From contig NZ_BMCP01000001.1 of the NCBI RefSeq assembly GCF_014635245.1, positions 186,001 to 250,000 of the forward strand: a stretch of 64,000 nucleotides of DNA, written 5' to 3'. Positions within the stretch are counted from its first letter, which is position 1. The number at the start of each line of letters is the position of its first letter. A program made the position numbers and the translations under genes. Under the pieces are notes generated by a model. The model was not told the origin of the DNA and did not search any database. It saw nothing but the letters and a program-made list of their open reading frames with translations. Shown piece by piece: positions 16,621-25,242 of the stretch. This stretch comes from Agaricicola taiwanensis. Lineage in GTDB: Bacteria; Pseudomonadota; Alphaproteobacteria; Rhizobiales; Methylopilaceae.

Positions 16621-17343
16621 CTAGATCTGGCGCGTGATGTTGGCGCGGAAGGCTTCGATGTGATCGACGATGGCCGCCTCGGCGGCGTCGGGATCATGCC
16701 GCGCGATCGCATCGGCCACGGCGGCATGCTGCCGGCAGACGCTCACATGGTGCTCACGCGCCTTCAAGGAAATGAACCAGAGCCGCGCCGAACGATCATG
16801 GAGGTTGCCGAGGATCTCGGACAACGTCTGGTTCCCCGCCGCCTGTGAGAGATGCGCGTGAAACGCGCGATCAAGCTCCATCATGCCTTCCGTATCGCGG
16901 TCGCGAACGGCCTCTTCCATCTTGGCGACGTTCTCCTGCAGCGCGGCGATAAGGCCGCTGCCGGCATGCTCCGCCGCACGGCGCACGCAATAGGCCTCGT
17001 TGATCAACCGCACTTCTATGATGTCGAACACCTCATCGAGGCTGATCGGCTTCACGACGATGCCCTTGCGCGGCATGACCTCGACGAGCCCATCGGTCAT
17101 CAGGCGGTCGATCGCCTGATTCACTGGGGTTCGTCCGATGTCGAGATGGTCGCTCAGCTCGGCCGCGCTCATCACCTCGCCGGGCCTCAGCTCACAGGTG
17201 ATGATGCGCCGCTTGATGGCCTCGTAGGCTACGTCGCGCAGGGAGGCCCTGGCTCCGCCTCCCGACCCGGGATTGGGAGCGCTCCGTGCTGCGGTCTGCG
17301 TATCGGAGCTCATGACGTAACCGGCGGTGCCCTTGTTCCTCAT
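16621..17343 (-). CDS. GntR-family transcriptional regulator (FCD/FadR subfamily)
   Basis: A 240-residue regulator: a winged helix near the N-terminus (about 33-95, with LRPGEVMSAAELSDHLDIGR and TPVNQAIDRLMTDGLVE) and a helical FCD ligand domain with the metal-site pattern DRAFHAHLSQAAGN and a late HDPDAAEAAIVDHIEAF. Its ATG overlaps the stop of the DUF2848 gene (ATGA), so both are co-transcribed; a second in-frame ATG is at 17313. A perfect palindrome, TTGTGAAATTTCACAA, in the DUF2848/livJ divergent region is the likely operator. Ligands are usually small carboxylates. Confidence 0.88.
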   Translation of the reverse strand: MRNKGTAGYVMSSDTQTAARSAPNPGSGGGARASLRDVAYEAIKRRIITCELRPGEVMSAAELSDHLDIGRTPVNQAIDRLMTDGLVEVMPRKGIVVKPISLDEVFDIIEVRLINEAYCVRRAAEHAGSGLIAALQENVAKMEEAVRDRDTEGMMELDRAFHAHLSQAAGNQTLSEILGNLHDRSARLWFISLKAREHHVSVCRQHAAVADAIARHDPDAAEAAIVDHIEAFRANITRQI

Positions 17344-18026
17344 CCCTCGATCGGGAGGATCTTCATGTCATATCCGAAGCGAAGGGAACGCCCAAGCACC
17401 GGGTCTTCCAGCTCGCCCTCAAAACGCGTGGCCGGGCGGATTCCACCGATGGCCCCGAGCGTGCCGCCGAACATCACCGTGCCGTCGGACAAAGATCCTT
17501 GCGCAGCAAAACCTGCGATGATGTCGACCGGCGCGAGAAGTCCCGCCACCGGACCTTCCTGATACAGCTCCCGGCGCCCGTCAATGGTGGCGAAGCTGCG
17601 AAGAATCAGTTGGTCCCAGTGATCGCGCACCTCTTCGAAGGGCCAGACCGTTCCGGCCACCGGCTTGTCGCACATCTGCTTGGAAACGGTCACACCATAG
17701 GTCTCCACGTCGCGATCGGTATGGTCCGATCCGACACCGACGAAGAGCCTTCCGCCCGCCGCCAGCAACACCGGCTCGACCTCACCGCTCGACTGCGTGC
17801 CGGTGGCTTCCAGCACCGGATCGGTCGTTAGCCGCGCGGCCGAAACACGATAATAGGTCGGTGTCCGCTTCGGCCGGGCCACGCCCAGCGCCTCCAGCTC
17901 GGCGATGTGGTGCTCCATCGCCACCTTGTCGCGAGCCGCCCAGCCTGCGATCACGAGATCGCCGATCTCTAAGACCTGGTTCGTCGATCCGTCACGGGCT
18001 TCAATTCTCAGTTCGAGCTTTTTCAT
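17340..18026 (-). CDS. DUF2848 family protein
   Basis: A 228-residue protein that I recognise as DUF2848, with the central motif FVGVGSDHTDRDVETYGVTVSKQMCDKP and a C-terminal ARFEG-like segment. The family is often found beside amidases, GntR regulators and importers in catabolic loci. It may be distantly related to fumarylacetoacetate-hydrolase-like enzymes, but no activity is established to my knowledge. It starts with an AGGGATCCTG leader and is transcribed away from the liv operon. Confidence 0.78.
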   Translation of the reverse strand: MKKLELRIEARDGSTNQVLEIGDLVIAGWAARDKVAMEHHIAELEALGVARPKRTPTYYRVSAARLTTDPVLEATGTQSSGEVEPVLLAAGGRLFVGVGSDHTDRDVETYGVTVSKQMCDKPVAGTVWPFEEVRDHWDQLILRSFATIDGRRELYQEGPVAGLLAPVDIIAGFAAQGSLSDGTVMFGGTLGAIGGIRPATRFEGELEDPVLGRSLRFGYDMKILPIEG

Positions 18027-18110
18027 CAGGATCCCTGCCGTCTTCCCAAGCCTTTTGGAGGAGCGCCGCCAAACGGCTGCCTAGATTGAATGCCTGCACA
18101 AAACTTGCGC

Positions 18111-18139
18111 TTGACAGCCCGAAAGCCTAATGCTGTTGT
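18111..18139 (+). promoter_or_regulatory. Candidate promoter for livJ
   Basis: A perfect -35 box TTGACA (18111-18116), a 17-bp spacer and a weak -10 TGTTGT (18134-18139). The -10 overlaps the palindrome at 18136-18151. The leader to livJ would be about 100 nt. Confidence 0.45.
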
Positions 18140-18151
18140 GAAATTTCACAA
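18136..18151. promoter_or_regulatory. Perfect palindrome, probable GntR operator
   Basis: TTGTGAAATTTCACAA is fully self-complementary and ends in TTGT/ACAA, as in many FCD-type GntR operators. It lies between the DUF2848-gntR operon and livJ and overlaps the candidate livJ promoter, so it could control both directions. Confidence 0.65.
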
Positions 18152-18248
18152 GCCTTTTCTTGTGCCTGAAACGACAAAGCTGGGGTTCATACCGCGTCTG
18201 AGGAAATTGTCGCGGCGCCCGAACCGCCGGCAGAACAAGGGGTGCACC

Positions 18249-19544
18249 ATGAGGTTACTGAAGCGTTATCTTGCTGCGGCGGCGCTCATTGCCGCCACGC
18301 CGGCGATCACTCTTGCTCAGGATGCGAAGCGGCCGGAGACGCTGGGCGTCGGCGTTTTCACCTTCACCTCCGGACCTGCCGCCGCTTACGGCCTGCCGGG
18401 ACGCAACGGTGCCGAGTTCATCATCGAGATGATCAATGCCGATGGCGGCATCGGAGGCGTCCCCCTGCGCGCGACTTTCGTGGACGAGGCGCAGGGCGCG
18501 GAGGGTGTCATTTCGGAATTCCGGCGTCTCGCCGGCGATGCCTCGAACCAGGTCATGATCGCGGCCTTGTCGAGCGCCAACTGCCTAGCTCTCGCGCCCG
18601 TGGCCGAGCAGATGCAGGTTCCGACCATCGGCTGGAACTGCGACACGCATCAGCTGCTCCAGGAAGACTACGACTATGTCTTCCGCCCGAACGGCAATAC
18701 GATTCCCGAGTTCATGGCCTATGCAGCCTATCTTCTCGACAAGAAGCCTGACGTCTCTCGTGTCGCCATCATCAATCCCGATTATGCCTTCGGCCATGAC
18801 GCGGCGGAGATCTTCAAGGCCGCTCTGAAGGCCTTCAAGCCGGACGTCGAAATCGTCGCCGAACTTTACCCCCGTCTCGGCGCCTCCTCCTTCCAGACCG
18901 AGATATCCCGCCTGTCGGCCGCCCGCCCGGACGTGATCTTCTCCAATCTCTGGGGTGGCGATCTGGAGAATTTCGTCCGCCAAGCCCAGCCGCGCGGCCT
19001 GTTCACCACCAGCCAGGTGGTTCTGGCCCTCGGCGAGACGGTCCTTCAGCGTGTCGCTCTTCCCGAGGGTGTCATCGTCGGCGTCCTCGGCGACGGTTGG
19101 TGGATGTCGCCGACGTCAATGGCAAATGAAAAGACGCAGACCTTCGCGGAAGCCTACCGGAAGAAGTATGGGGAATACCCCGTCTTCCCCACCATGAAGA
19201 TGGCGAACACCTTCCTCATCACGAAGGCGGCTTACGAGAAGGCGATGAAAGCCAATGGCGACGCCTGGCCGACCCGCGCCCAGGTCGCCGAAGCGCTGAA
19301 GGGCCTTCAGACGACGACCCTCACCGGTGAGGTGACGATCCGCGAAGACAATGACGGCATCGTCGATCAGATCGTCGGCACGACAGTGAAATCCGCCAAG
19401 CACGACTTCCCTGTCATCGGCGACATGGTTCGTTACGAGGGGAAAAGCCTGATGCCGCCGGTTGGCCAGGATCCCTTCAAGTGGATCAGCGGGCTCGACA
19501 AGAGTTTCCTGGAGACGCTGCCCAAGCCCGGCTCCTACAAGTAA
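18249..19544 (+). CDS. Branched-chain-amino-acid-type ABC transporter substrate-binding protein
   Basis: A 431-residue periplasmic binding protein (LivJ/type I fold). A clear signal peptide (MRLLKRYLAAAALIAATPA, cleavage near LAQ) supports the start at 18249; longer frames begin inside the promoter. The mature protein starts with TLGVGVFTFTSGPAAAYG and has the AEFIIEMINADGGIGG pattern of the family. Despite the Liv name, many relatives bind aromatic acids or amides. It leads a five-gene importer operon divergent from the DUF2848-gntR pair, which suggests the ligand is processed by the island's enzymes. Confidence 0.92.
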   Translation: MRLLKRYLAAAALIAATPAITLAQDAKRPETLGVGVFTFTSGPAAAYGLPGRNGAEFIIEMINADGGIGGVPLRATFVDEAQGAEGVISEFRRLAGDASNQVMIAALSSANCLALAPVAEQMQVPTIGWNCDTHQLLQEDYDYVFRPNGNTIPEFMAYAAYLLDKKPDVSRVAIINPDYAFGHDAAEIFKAALKAFKPDVEIVAELYPRLGASSFQTEISRLSAARPDVIFSNLWGGDLENFVRQAQPRGLFTTSQVVLALGETVLQRVALPEGVIVGVLGDGWWMSPTSMANEKTQTFAEAYRKKYGEYPVFPTMKMANTFLITKAAYEKAMKANGDAWPTRAQVAEALKGLQTTTLTGEVTIREDNDGIVDQIVGTTVKSAKHDFPVIGDMVRYEGKSLMPPVGQDPFKWISGLDKSFLETLPKPGSYK

Positions 19545-19550
19545 GCCTCG

Positions 19551-19583
19551 CGCGGGCCGCGCGCTTGCAGCGTCTGGCCCGCG
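19551..19583 (+). other. Intercistronic hairpin after livJ
   Basis: CGCGGGCC / GGCCCGCG, an 8-bp perfect stem with a 17-nt loop, starts 6 nt after the livJ stop and is followed 10 nt later by a short T5 run. It may attenuate or stabilise the message so that the binding protein is made in excess. Confidence 0.5.
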
Positions 19584-19615
19584 TCTGACCCATTTTTCGG
19601 AGGAGCCGCCCGCCC

Positions 19616-20515
19616 ATGCTGCAGTCCCTCGTTCCTCTCCTCGTCGACGGCTTGGCGAACGCGGCCCTGATCTTCTTCGTGGCCGTGGGTCTCACTCTCG
19701 TTTTCAGCGTCCTTCGCATATTGAACGTCGCCCACGGCAGCTTCTATTCGATCGGCGCCTATGCGGCCGCTTCGATCGGGCTTTGGATCGTGTCGTCGGG
19801 CTTCAGCCCCTACCTGACCTTTCCCGCCCTTCTCCTCAGCGCCGCGCTGGTTGCCGCTCTCTTCGGGCCGCTGGTGGAACGCACGCTGGTGCGCTGGACC
19901 TATGGCAAGAGCGAAGCCGTCCAGATTCTCGTCACCTTCGGCCTCTTCCTGATCCTGGAAGACCTGCAGCGCATGGTCTTCGGTGTCCAGTCGCTCTATG
20001 AAGACACGCCCATGGCCCTTCTCGGCATTACCGAGATCGGCGGCATCGTCTATCTCAACTATCAGCTTCTCCTGATCGGCCTGGCCGCCGTTGTCATCAT
20101 CGGCCTTCGGCTCCTGATCCGCCACACGCGGCACGGCAAGTTCCTGGCAGCCGTGGTGGCCGATCGCGAGGTCTCGCAGACGCTGGGGATCGACACCAAT
20201 CGCGTCTTCATAATGGCCTTCGCGCTCGGCGTCTTTCTCGCCGCCCTCGGCGGCGCGCTGGCCACGCCCACCTCCGGCGTCGCCCCGGGCCTTGGCGCCG
20301 AGACGGTGGTCCTCGCCTTCGCGGTCGCGGCCATCGGCGGACTCGGCCAGATCGAGGGCGCGGCGATCGCCGCTGTCATCGTCGGGCTCGCCCGTGTCCT
20401 CGCGATCTACTATGCCCCCGCCCTCGACGCCGTCGCCCCCTATCTCGTCATGCTCGTCGTGCTTCTGATCCGACCCTATGGGCTGTTCGGCAGCGTGACG
20501 ACGCGCAGGATCTGA
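19616..20515 (+). CDS. Liv-type ABC transporter permease (LivH)
   Basis: A 299-residue inner-membrane permease with about eight hydrophobic segments. The opening LVDGLANAALIFFVAVGLTLVF and LNVAHGSFYSIGAYAAA are typical of LivH, as is the EAA-like VAAIGGLGQIEGA loop near residue 240. It pairs with the LivM-type permease that begins 6 bp downstream. Confidence 0.93.
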   Translation: MLQSLVPLLVDGLANAALIFFVAVGLTLVFSVLRILNVAHGSFYSIGAYAAASIGLWIVSSGFSPYLTFPALLLSAALVAALFGPLVERTLVRWTYGKSEAVQILVTFGLFLILEDLQRMVFGVQSLYEDTPMALLGITEIGGIVYLNYQLLLIGLAAVVIIGLRLLIRHTRHGKFLAAVVADREVSQTLGIDTNRVFIMAFALGVFLAALGGALATPTSGVAPGLGAETVVLAFAVAAIGGLGQIEGAAIAAVIVGLARVLAIYYAPALDAVAPYLVMLVVLLIRPYGLFGSVTTRRI

Positions 20516-20521
20516 ACCCGC

Positions 20522-21451
20522 ATGCCGCTTCTGCTCCTCCTCGCCGGTCTCGCTGTCATGGCGGTGCTGCCGCTCGCCGTTCCCTGGCTTCAGTTCACGC
20601 TGACCATCGCGCTCGCCAAGGGACTGGCCGCGCTGGGCGTCGCGGTTCTCCTGCGCGCCGGGCTCATCTCCATCGGGCACGCCATGTTCTTCGCCATCGG
20701 CGCCTATGCCACCGCGTTCCTGATGCGTGATCTCGCCGTCACCGACTTCGCCACCCTGATCGTGGCCTCCACGCTCATCTCGGCGCTCTCTGGCCTTCTG
20801 TTCGGCGCCTTCCTTGTGCGCTACCGGGCCATCTTCTTCGCCATGCTCAATCTCGCCGTTTCCATGGTGCTCTTCTCGCTGCTGGCCAAGCTCTACGGCG
20901 TGACCGGCGGCACGGACGGCATCCGCGTTGCGACGCCGAGCGTTTTCGGCATGGCGCTGGCGCGACCGGTCTTCGCCGACGTCCTCTACTATGGTGGTCT
21001 CCTCTTGGCCGGTCTCGTCGGTTTCGCAGTTCACCGTTACCTGAAGAGCCCCCTCGGTGCAGCGCTCTCGGCGATCCACACCAACGAGGTGCGGCTTGAA
21101 TATCTCGGCGTCTCGGCCTGGAGCGTTCTGCTGGTGGCCTATACGCTGTCAGCAACCCTGGCGGGCCTCGGCGGCGCCATCGCCGCCATGGCCATCGGCC
21201 ATGTGGTGCCGGAGTTCGCCTTCTGGACCGAGTCGGGCCACATTGTGCTGGTCGCCGTTCTCGGCGGCATCGGCGGCGTTGTCGGTCCCTTCGCGGGATC
21301 TATCTTCCTGGAAGTGGTGCAGACCCTTGCCGTCGGCTTCGCGGCCGATGCCTGGAACCTGATCATCGGCCTCGCGCTCATCGGCGTCATCTTCTTCCTT
21401 CCCCGCGGCCTTTACGGTCTGATGGAGACGCGCAGGAGGACCTCGCCGTGA
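20522..21451 (+). CDS. Liv-type ABC transporter permease (LivM)
   Basis: A 309-residue permease with the LivM signature LISIGHAMFFAIGAYATAFLM, the NLAVSMVLFSLLAKLYGVTGGTDGI segment and the loop VLGGIGGVVGPFAGSIF. Its stop overlaps the GTG start of the next ATPase gene. It forms the transmembrane channel with LivH. Confidence 0.93.
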   Translation: MPLLLLLAGLAVMAVLPLAVPWLQFTLTIALAKGLAALGVAVLLRAGLISIGHAMFFAIGAYATAFLMRDLAVTDFATLIVASTLISALSGLLFGAFLVRYRAIFFAMLNLAVSMVLFSLLAKLYGVTGGTDGIRVATPSVFGMALARPVFADVLYYGGLLLAGLVGFAVHRYLKSPLGAALSAIHTNEVRLEYLGVSAWSVLLVAYTLSATLAGLGGAIAAMAIGHVVPEFAFWTESGHIVLVAVLGGIGGVVGPFAGSIFLEVVQTLAVGFAADAWNLIIGLALIGVIFFLPRGLYGLMETRRRTSP

Positions 21452-22194
21452 CGACACCGCTTCTGAAGGCGGAGAACCTCCAGGTGGCCTTCGCGGGAGT
21501 GAAAGCCGCCGACGGCGTGAACCTGGAGATCGCCGAAGGCGAATTCCTGGCGATCATCGGTCCCAACGGCTCGGGCAAGACCACCTTCCTTAATCTGTGC
21601 ACGGGCTATATCCGCCCCCTCGCGGGAGAGGTCTTTTTGGACGGACGGCCGATCACCCGCCTTGCGCCGCGCACCATCGCGCGCCAGGGCATAGCGCGTG
21701 CCTTTCAGATCCCCCAGCTCTTCACCGATCAACGGCTGATCGACAACCTGATGCTTGCCGTCGCGGCGCGGCGCGGCATCTGGGACGCTTTCCGTCCGCT
21801 CGACCGCAGGACCCATCGCGACGAGGCGATGCAGCTCTTGTCCATGGTGGGGCTTGAGGATGTCGCGGAGCAGTCCGCGGCAACGCTTCCCGAAGGTCTG
21901 CGCAAGCTTGCGGACATCGCCATCGCCTTTGCGCTGAAACCGCGGCTTCTGCTGCTCGATGAGCCGACCAGCGGCGTCAGCGCCATTGAGCGCTTTGGCC
22001 TGATGGAGACGCTCATGACGGCTCTTCGGCAGGCCAGGGTGACGGCGCTTTTCGTGGAGCACGACATGGAGGTGGTCGAGCGCTACGCCGATCGGGTGGT
22101 GGTCTGGGATCAAGGCCGGGTCATGGCCGACGGCAAGCCCGACATCGTGTTGAAGGATCCCCGCGTCCTGCAGAATGTGGTGGGAGTGGCCTGA
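21448..22194 (+). CDS. Liv-type ABC transporter ATPase (LivG)
   Basis: A 248-residue nucleotide-binding subunit. Walker A GPNGSGKTT, a signature-like LPEGLRKLADIA in place of the common LSGGQ, Walker B LLLLDEPTSGV and the H-loop EHDMEVV are visible. It starts with GTG, overlapping the livM stop by 4 nt, and its own stop overlaps the livF ATG (TGATG). Confidence 0.93.
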   Translation: MTTPLLKAENLQVAFAGVKAADGVNLEIAEGEFLAIIGPNGSGKTTFLNLCTGYIRPLAGEVFLDGRPITRLAPRTIARQGIARAFQIPQLFTDQRLIDNLMLAVAARRGIWDAFRPLDRRTHRDEAMQLLSMVGLEDVAEQSAATLPEGLRKLADIAIAFALKPRLLLLDEPTSGVSAIERFGLMETLMTALRQARVTALFVEHDMEVVERYADRVVVWDQGRVMADGKPDIVLKDPRVLQNVVGVA

Positions 22195-22859
22195 TGCTCA
22201 AGATGCAATCCGTTCGGGTGGACATCGAAGGCGTTCAGGTTCTGCGCGACCTCTCGCTCGCGCTGGAGCCGGGCAAGGCCACGGTTCTTATCGGCCGCAA
22301 CGGCGCCGGCAAAACAACGACGCTGCGCACGGTGATGGGCCTCCTGCCGCTGCAAGGTGGCAAAATCCGGCTCGGCGACACCGACCTTGCCGCGATTCCG
22401 AGCCATCACCGCGCCGCTCACGGCATCGGCTATGCGCCGGAGGATCGTCGTCTGATCCCGAGCTTCTCCGTGGAGGAGAACATCCTTCTGCCGGCGCTCG
22501 CCCTGAAGTTGCCGGCCGACGAGCGCCGTCAACGGCTGGAGGACGTCTACACGCTCCTGCCTGAACTCCAGGCTCTCAAGAGCCGCCCGGGAGGGGGCGT
22601 CTCCGGCGGACAGGGAAAGATGGTGGCGCTCGGCCGGGCGCTGATGGTGGCGCGCAGCCTGCTGCTACTGGACGAACCATTCCAGGGACTGGCACCCGCG
22701 CTGGCGCTCGATTACACGCGCACACTCGGACGGTTGCGCGAGCAGAAGCAGGATCTGACGCTGCTCATCACCGAATCCAGCCCCCACCTTCTCGACGCGG
22801 TCGCGGACAGGACGCTGCGGATCGAGCGCGGCAGCATAACGTCAGCTGAAGGAGGATGA
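22194..22859 (+). CDS. Liv-type ABC transporter ATPase (LivF)
   Basis: A 221-residue nucleotide-binding subunit, slightly shorter than the usual 233-240. Walker A GRNGAGKTT, a signature VSGGQGKMVALGRALM, Walker B LLLLDEPFQGLAP. The segment after the Walker B reads ITESSPHLL, so the usual switch histidine is displaced or absent. It ends the operon, converging on the second tctA. Confidence 0.92.
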   Translation: MLKMQSVRVDIEGVQVLRDLSLALEPGKATVLIGRNGAGKTTTLRTVMGLLPLQGGKIRLGDTDLAAIPSHHRAAHGIGYAPEDRRLIPSFSVEENILLPALALKLPADERRQRLEDVYTLLPELQALKSRPGGGVSGGQGKMVALGRALMVARSLLLLDEPFQGLAPALALDYTRTLGRLREQKQDLTLLITESSPHLLDAVADRTLRIERGSITSAEGG

Positions 22860-22924
22860 GCACCTCATCGTTGCCCAGAGGCGGCCAGAACCCGTGCAGG
22901 TGACACCCATACGTCGCCCCTCCA

Positions 22925-24430
22925 TCATCCTTCCGCCTCGACCGCCTCTTCCTTGCGCCGGCGAACACTCGGAACGATCAGAGAAATGACAATCAGGACC
23001 GCGAGCGTCAGGAAGATCGCACTGATGGGGCGTGTCACGAAAACCGATGGATCTCCGAACGACAAAAGAAGCGTTCGCCGGAAGTTGACCTCCATCAACG
23101 GACCTAGAATGAAGCCGAGAATGAATGGAGCTGGTTCACATCGCAGCTTTAGGAAAACATAGCCGATCAGGCCGAACATCACCGCGAAGCCGATGTCGAG
23201 CGTGCTGTTCGCCAGCGTGTAGATGCCAATGCACGAGAACATGAGGATCGCTGGATAAAGCCAACGATATGGCACCTTGAGGAGCGTCACCCAGAGGCCG
23301 ACCAACGGCAGGTTGAGCGCCACCAACAAGACATTGCCGATCCACATGCTGCAGATCAGCCCCCAGAACAACGCCGGATGCTGAACCATGACCTGGGGCC
23401 CCGGATTGATGCCCTGGATCACCAGAGCTCCCAGGATCAGAGCCATCACGGCGCTACCCGGGATACCCAGTGTGAGCGTCGGAATGAAGGCTGTCTGAGC
23501 GGCGGCGTTATTGGCCGCTTCCGGCGCAGCGACCCCCTCGATCGCGCCCTTGCCCATGCGTGATGGATCGCGCACCACGCGTTTTTCCACCATATAAGCC
23601 GCGAACGACGAGACGGTCTGGCCCGCACCGGGAAGAATGCCGAAGACGGAGCCAACGCCGGTGCCACGCAGAATGGATTTCCAAGATGCCTTGAGATCGG
23701 CTTTGGTCGGCATCAGACCGTGGACCTTGCTTGTGAAGACCTCACGGTTGAGCGTCTGGCCAAGATTGCTGATGATCTCGGGGAAAGCGAAAAGCCCCAT
23801 GGCGACGATGACGAAGTCGATACCTTCCGCCAAATCCGGAACACCAAAGGTGAAACGCATGATGCCGGAATTGACATCCGTGCCGGCAAGCCCGAACGCA
23901 ATACCCACGAGCGCCATTCCAAAGCCCTTCAGCAAGGAACCGTGAACCAGCGCTGCTGCTGCCACGATGGACATCAGCATCAACGAGAAATACTCGGCGC
24001 TGCCGAGCTGGAGAGCCAGATTGGCAAGCCATGGGCCGAGCACCGCGATCAGAAGCGTGCCGATTGTGCCGGCAACCAGTGAGCCTATGGCCGCGATCGC
24101 GAGGGCGGGTCCTGCGCGCCCCTGCCGTGCCATCTGGTATCCATCGATGCAGGTGACAGCTGCCGAGGATTCCCCGGGAAGATTGAGCAGGATCGCCGTC
24201 GTCGATCCTCCATATGCCGCCCCGTAATAGATGCCCGACAGCATGATGATGGCGGCATCCGGCGGAAGGCCATAGGTCAAGGGCAGCAGCACGGCGATGG
24301 TGACGAGCGGGCCGACGCCAGGCAGGATGCCGATGAAGGTGCCGAGCGTTACACCGGCAAGGCAGGCGAGAAGGTTGTTGAGCGAGAGCGCCGTTCCGAA
24401 GCCAAGGGCGAGATTGCTGAAGAGATCCAT
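22925..24430 (-). CDS. TTT transporter large membrane subunit (TctA family), second copy
   Basis: A 501-residue TctA permease. LGTFIGILPGVGPLVTIAVLLP, SGIYYGAAYGGSTTAILLN and FGILPGAGQTVSSFAAY are the conserved blocks. The start at 24430 shares one base with the upstream tctB stop (TGATG); a longer in-frame frame reaches into tctB and is rejected. It is clearly homologous to the copy at 7976-9484 but diverged along the whole length, so this is not a recent duplication. Confidence 0.94.
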   Translation of the reverse strand: MDLFSNLALGFGTALSLNNLLACLAGVTLGTFIGILPGVGPLVTIAVLLPLTYGLPPDAAIIMLSGIYYGAAYGGSTTAILLNLPGESSAAVTCIDGYQMARQGRAGPALAIAAIGSLVAGTIGTLLIAVLGPWLANLALQLGSAEYFSLMLMSIVAAAALVHGSLLKGFGMALVGIAFGLAGTDVNSGIMRFTFGVPDLAEGIDFVIVAMGLFAFPEIISNLGQTLNREVFTSKVHGLMPTKADLKASWKSILRGTGVGSVFGILPGAGQTVSSFAAYMVEKRVVRDPSRMGKGAIEGVAAPEAANNAAAQTAFIPTLTLGIPGSAVMALILGALVIQGINPGPQVMVQHPALFWGLICSMWIGNVLLVALNLPLVGLWVTLLKVPYRWLYPAILMFSCIGIYTLANSTLDIGFAVMFGLIGYVFLKLRCEPAPFILGFILGPLMEVNFRRTLLLSFGDPSVFVTRPISAIFLTLAVLIVISLIVPSVRRRKEEAVEAEG

Positions 24431-24873
24431 CAGAACGGCCCCATGGGAAGTGGGATGCGCAGACCGTAGACAAAAACGCCGAGCGCGATGGCGATCAGCA
24501 CCACCGTCAGAATGGCAAGGTCGAGCGGGCGCCACTTTGGCTCGCACAGGCGGGCGATGAAGGTCATCACAACCAGTGCAAGCACCACACCCGCGGACTC
24601 GATCAAGAGACCGAAAGCGGCGATGGCCGCGAGGATGAGAGCCAGCGGCTTGATCTCCCAGTGGATCCCCTCGTCTTCCTCACTGGGCTTCATGGCCTCC
24701 CGGGCAACGAGGACGCAGCCAATCAGCGCGATTGCCACGCCAAGGCCGAAGGGAAAGTACCCTGGACCCATCTGAGCCGCCGTGCCGAGCGGATACTGGC
24801 GCGCGATCAAAGCCAGTCCGACGCCGAAAAAGGCGAAGAACAGGCCCGACAAGAGGTCTCTGGTCAGTCTCAT
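24430..24873 (-). CDS. TTT transporter small membrane subunit (TctB family), second copy
   Basis: A 147-residue membrane protein with LLSGLFFAFFGVGLALIA, the QMGPGYFPFGLGVAIALIG motif typical of TctB and two C-terminal hydrophobic hairpins. The ATG at 24873 is preferred because GGAGG lies about 8 nt upstream; the track frame starts earlier. It is coupled to tctA. Confidence 0.9.
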   Translation of the reverse strand: MRLTRDLLSGLFFAFFGVGLALIARQYPLGTAAQMGPGYFPFGLGVAIALIGCVLVAREAMKPSEEDEGIHWEIKPLALILAAIAAFGLLIESAGVVLALVVMTFIARLCEPKWRPLDLAILTVVLIAIALGVFVYGLRIPLPMGPF

Positions 24874-24933
24874 AGGCAAGATCCTCCCGCTGGCGGGCGG
24901 CGTTGTCCTCCACCGCTCCGCCAGCATTCAATG

Positions 24934-25242
24934 TCAGGCGATTTCGATATCCATCAAGGGAGCGTATTGCTGCCCGCCATGGCTGTCGCTGTCCTCAAGA
25001 TCACCCTGTGAACAGGGACGGGGCATCGAGATCTTCACCGCCCGGGCGTGTTCGCAGAAGTAGATGTCGACGTCAGCGGGTGGCTGATGGAACAGGTCGG
25101 CCATGTGCTCGCGGGTGAAGGCCCCGGAATCCCGTGCCCGCTCATACTGCGCGACCTCGTCGAACATGATGTCGAAGGTAAGCTGAAACGGACCGGCATT
25201 CTTGCTGCGGATGAGGCGAGCGAGTTCAGCAAGGGTGGTCAT
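24934..25242 (-). CDS. DUF4387 family protein
   Basis: A 102-residue soluble protein of the DUF4387 family, starting LAELARLIRSKNAGPFQLTFDIMF, which is the family's most recognisable stretch. DUF4387 typically sits beside, or fused to, AtuA-type DUF1446 proteins. Here its ATG overlaps the stop of the AtuA-like gene (ATGA), so the two chains are probably subunits of one enzyme. Function unknown. Confidence 0.82.
   Translation of the reverse strand: MTTLAELARLIRSKNAGPFQLTFDIMFDEVAQYERARDSGAFTREHMADLFHQPPADVDIYFCEHARAVKISMPRPCSQGDLEDSDSHGGQQYAPLMDIEIA

Noticed and set aside
19535-21079. 514-codon minus-strand frame rich in Glu, Asp and His
   Set aside because: Antisense to livH and livM; the charge-rich text is what hydrophobic codons give on the opposite strand.
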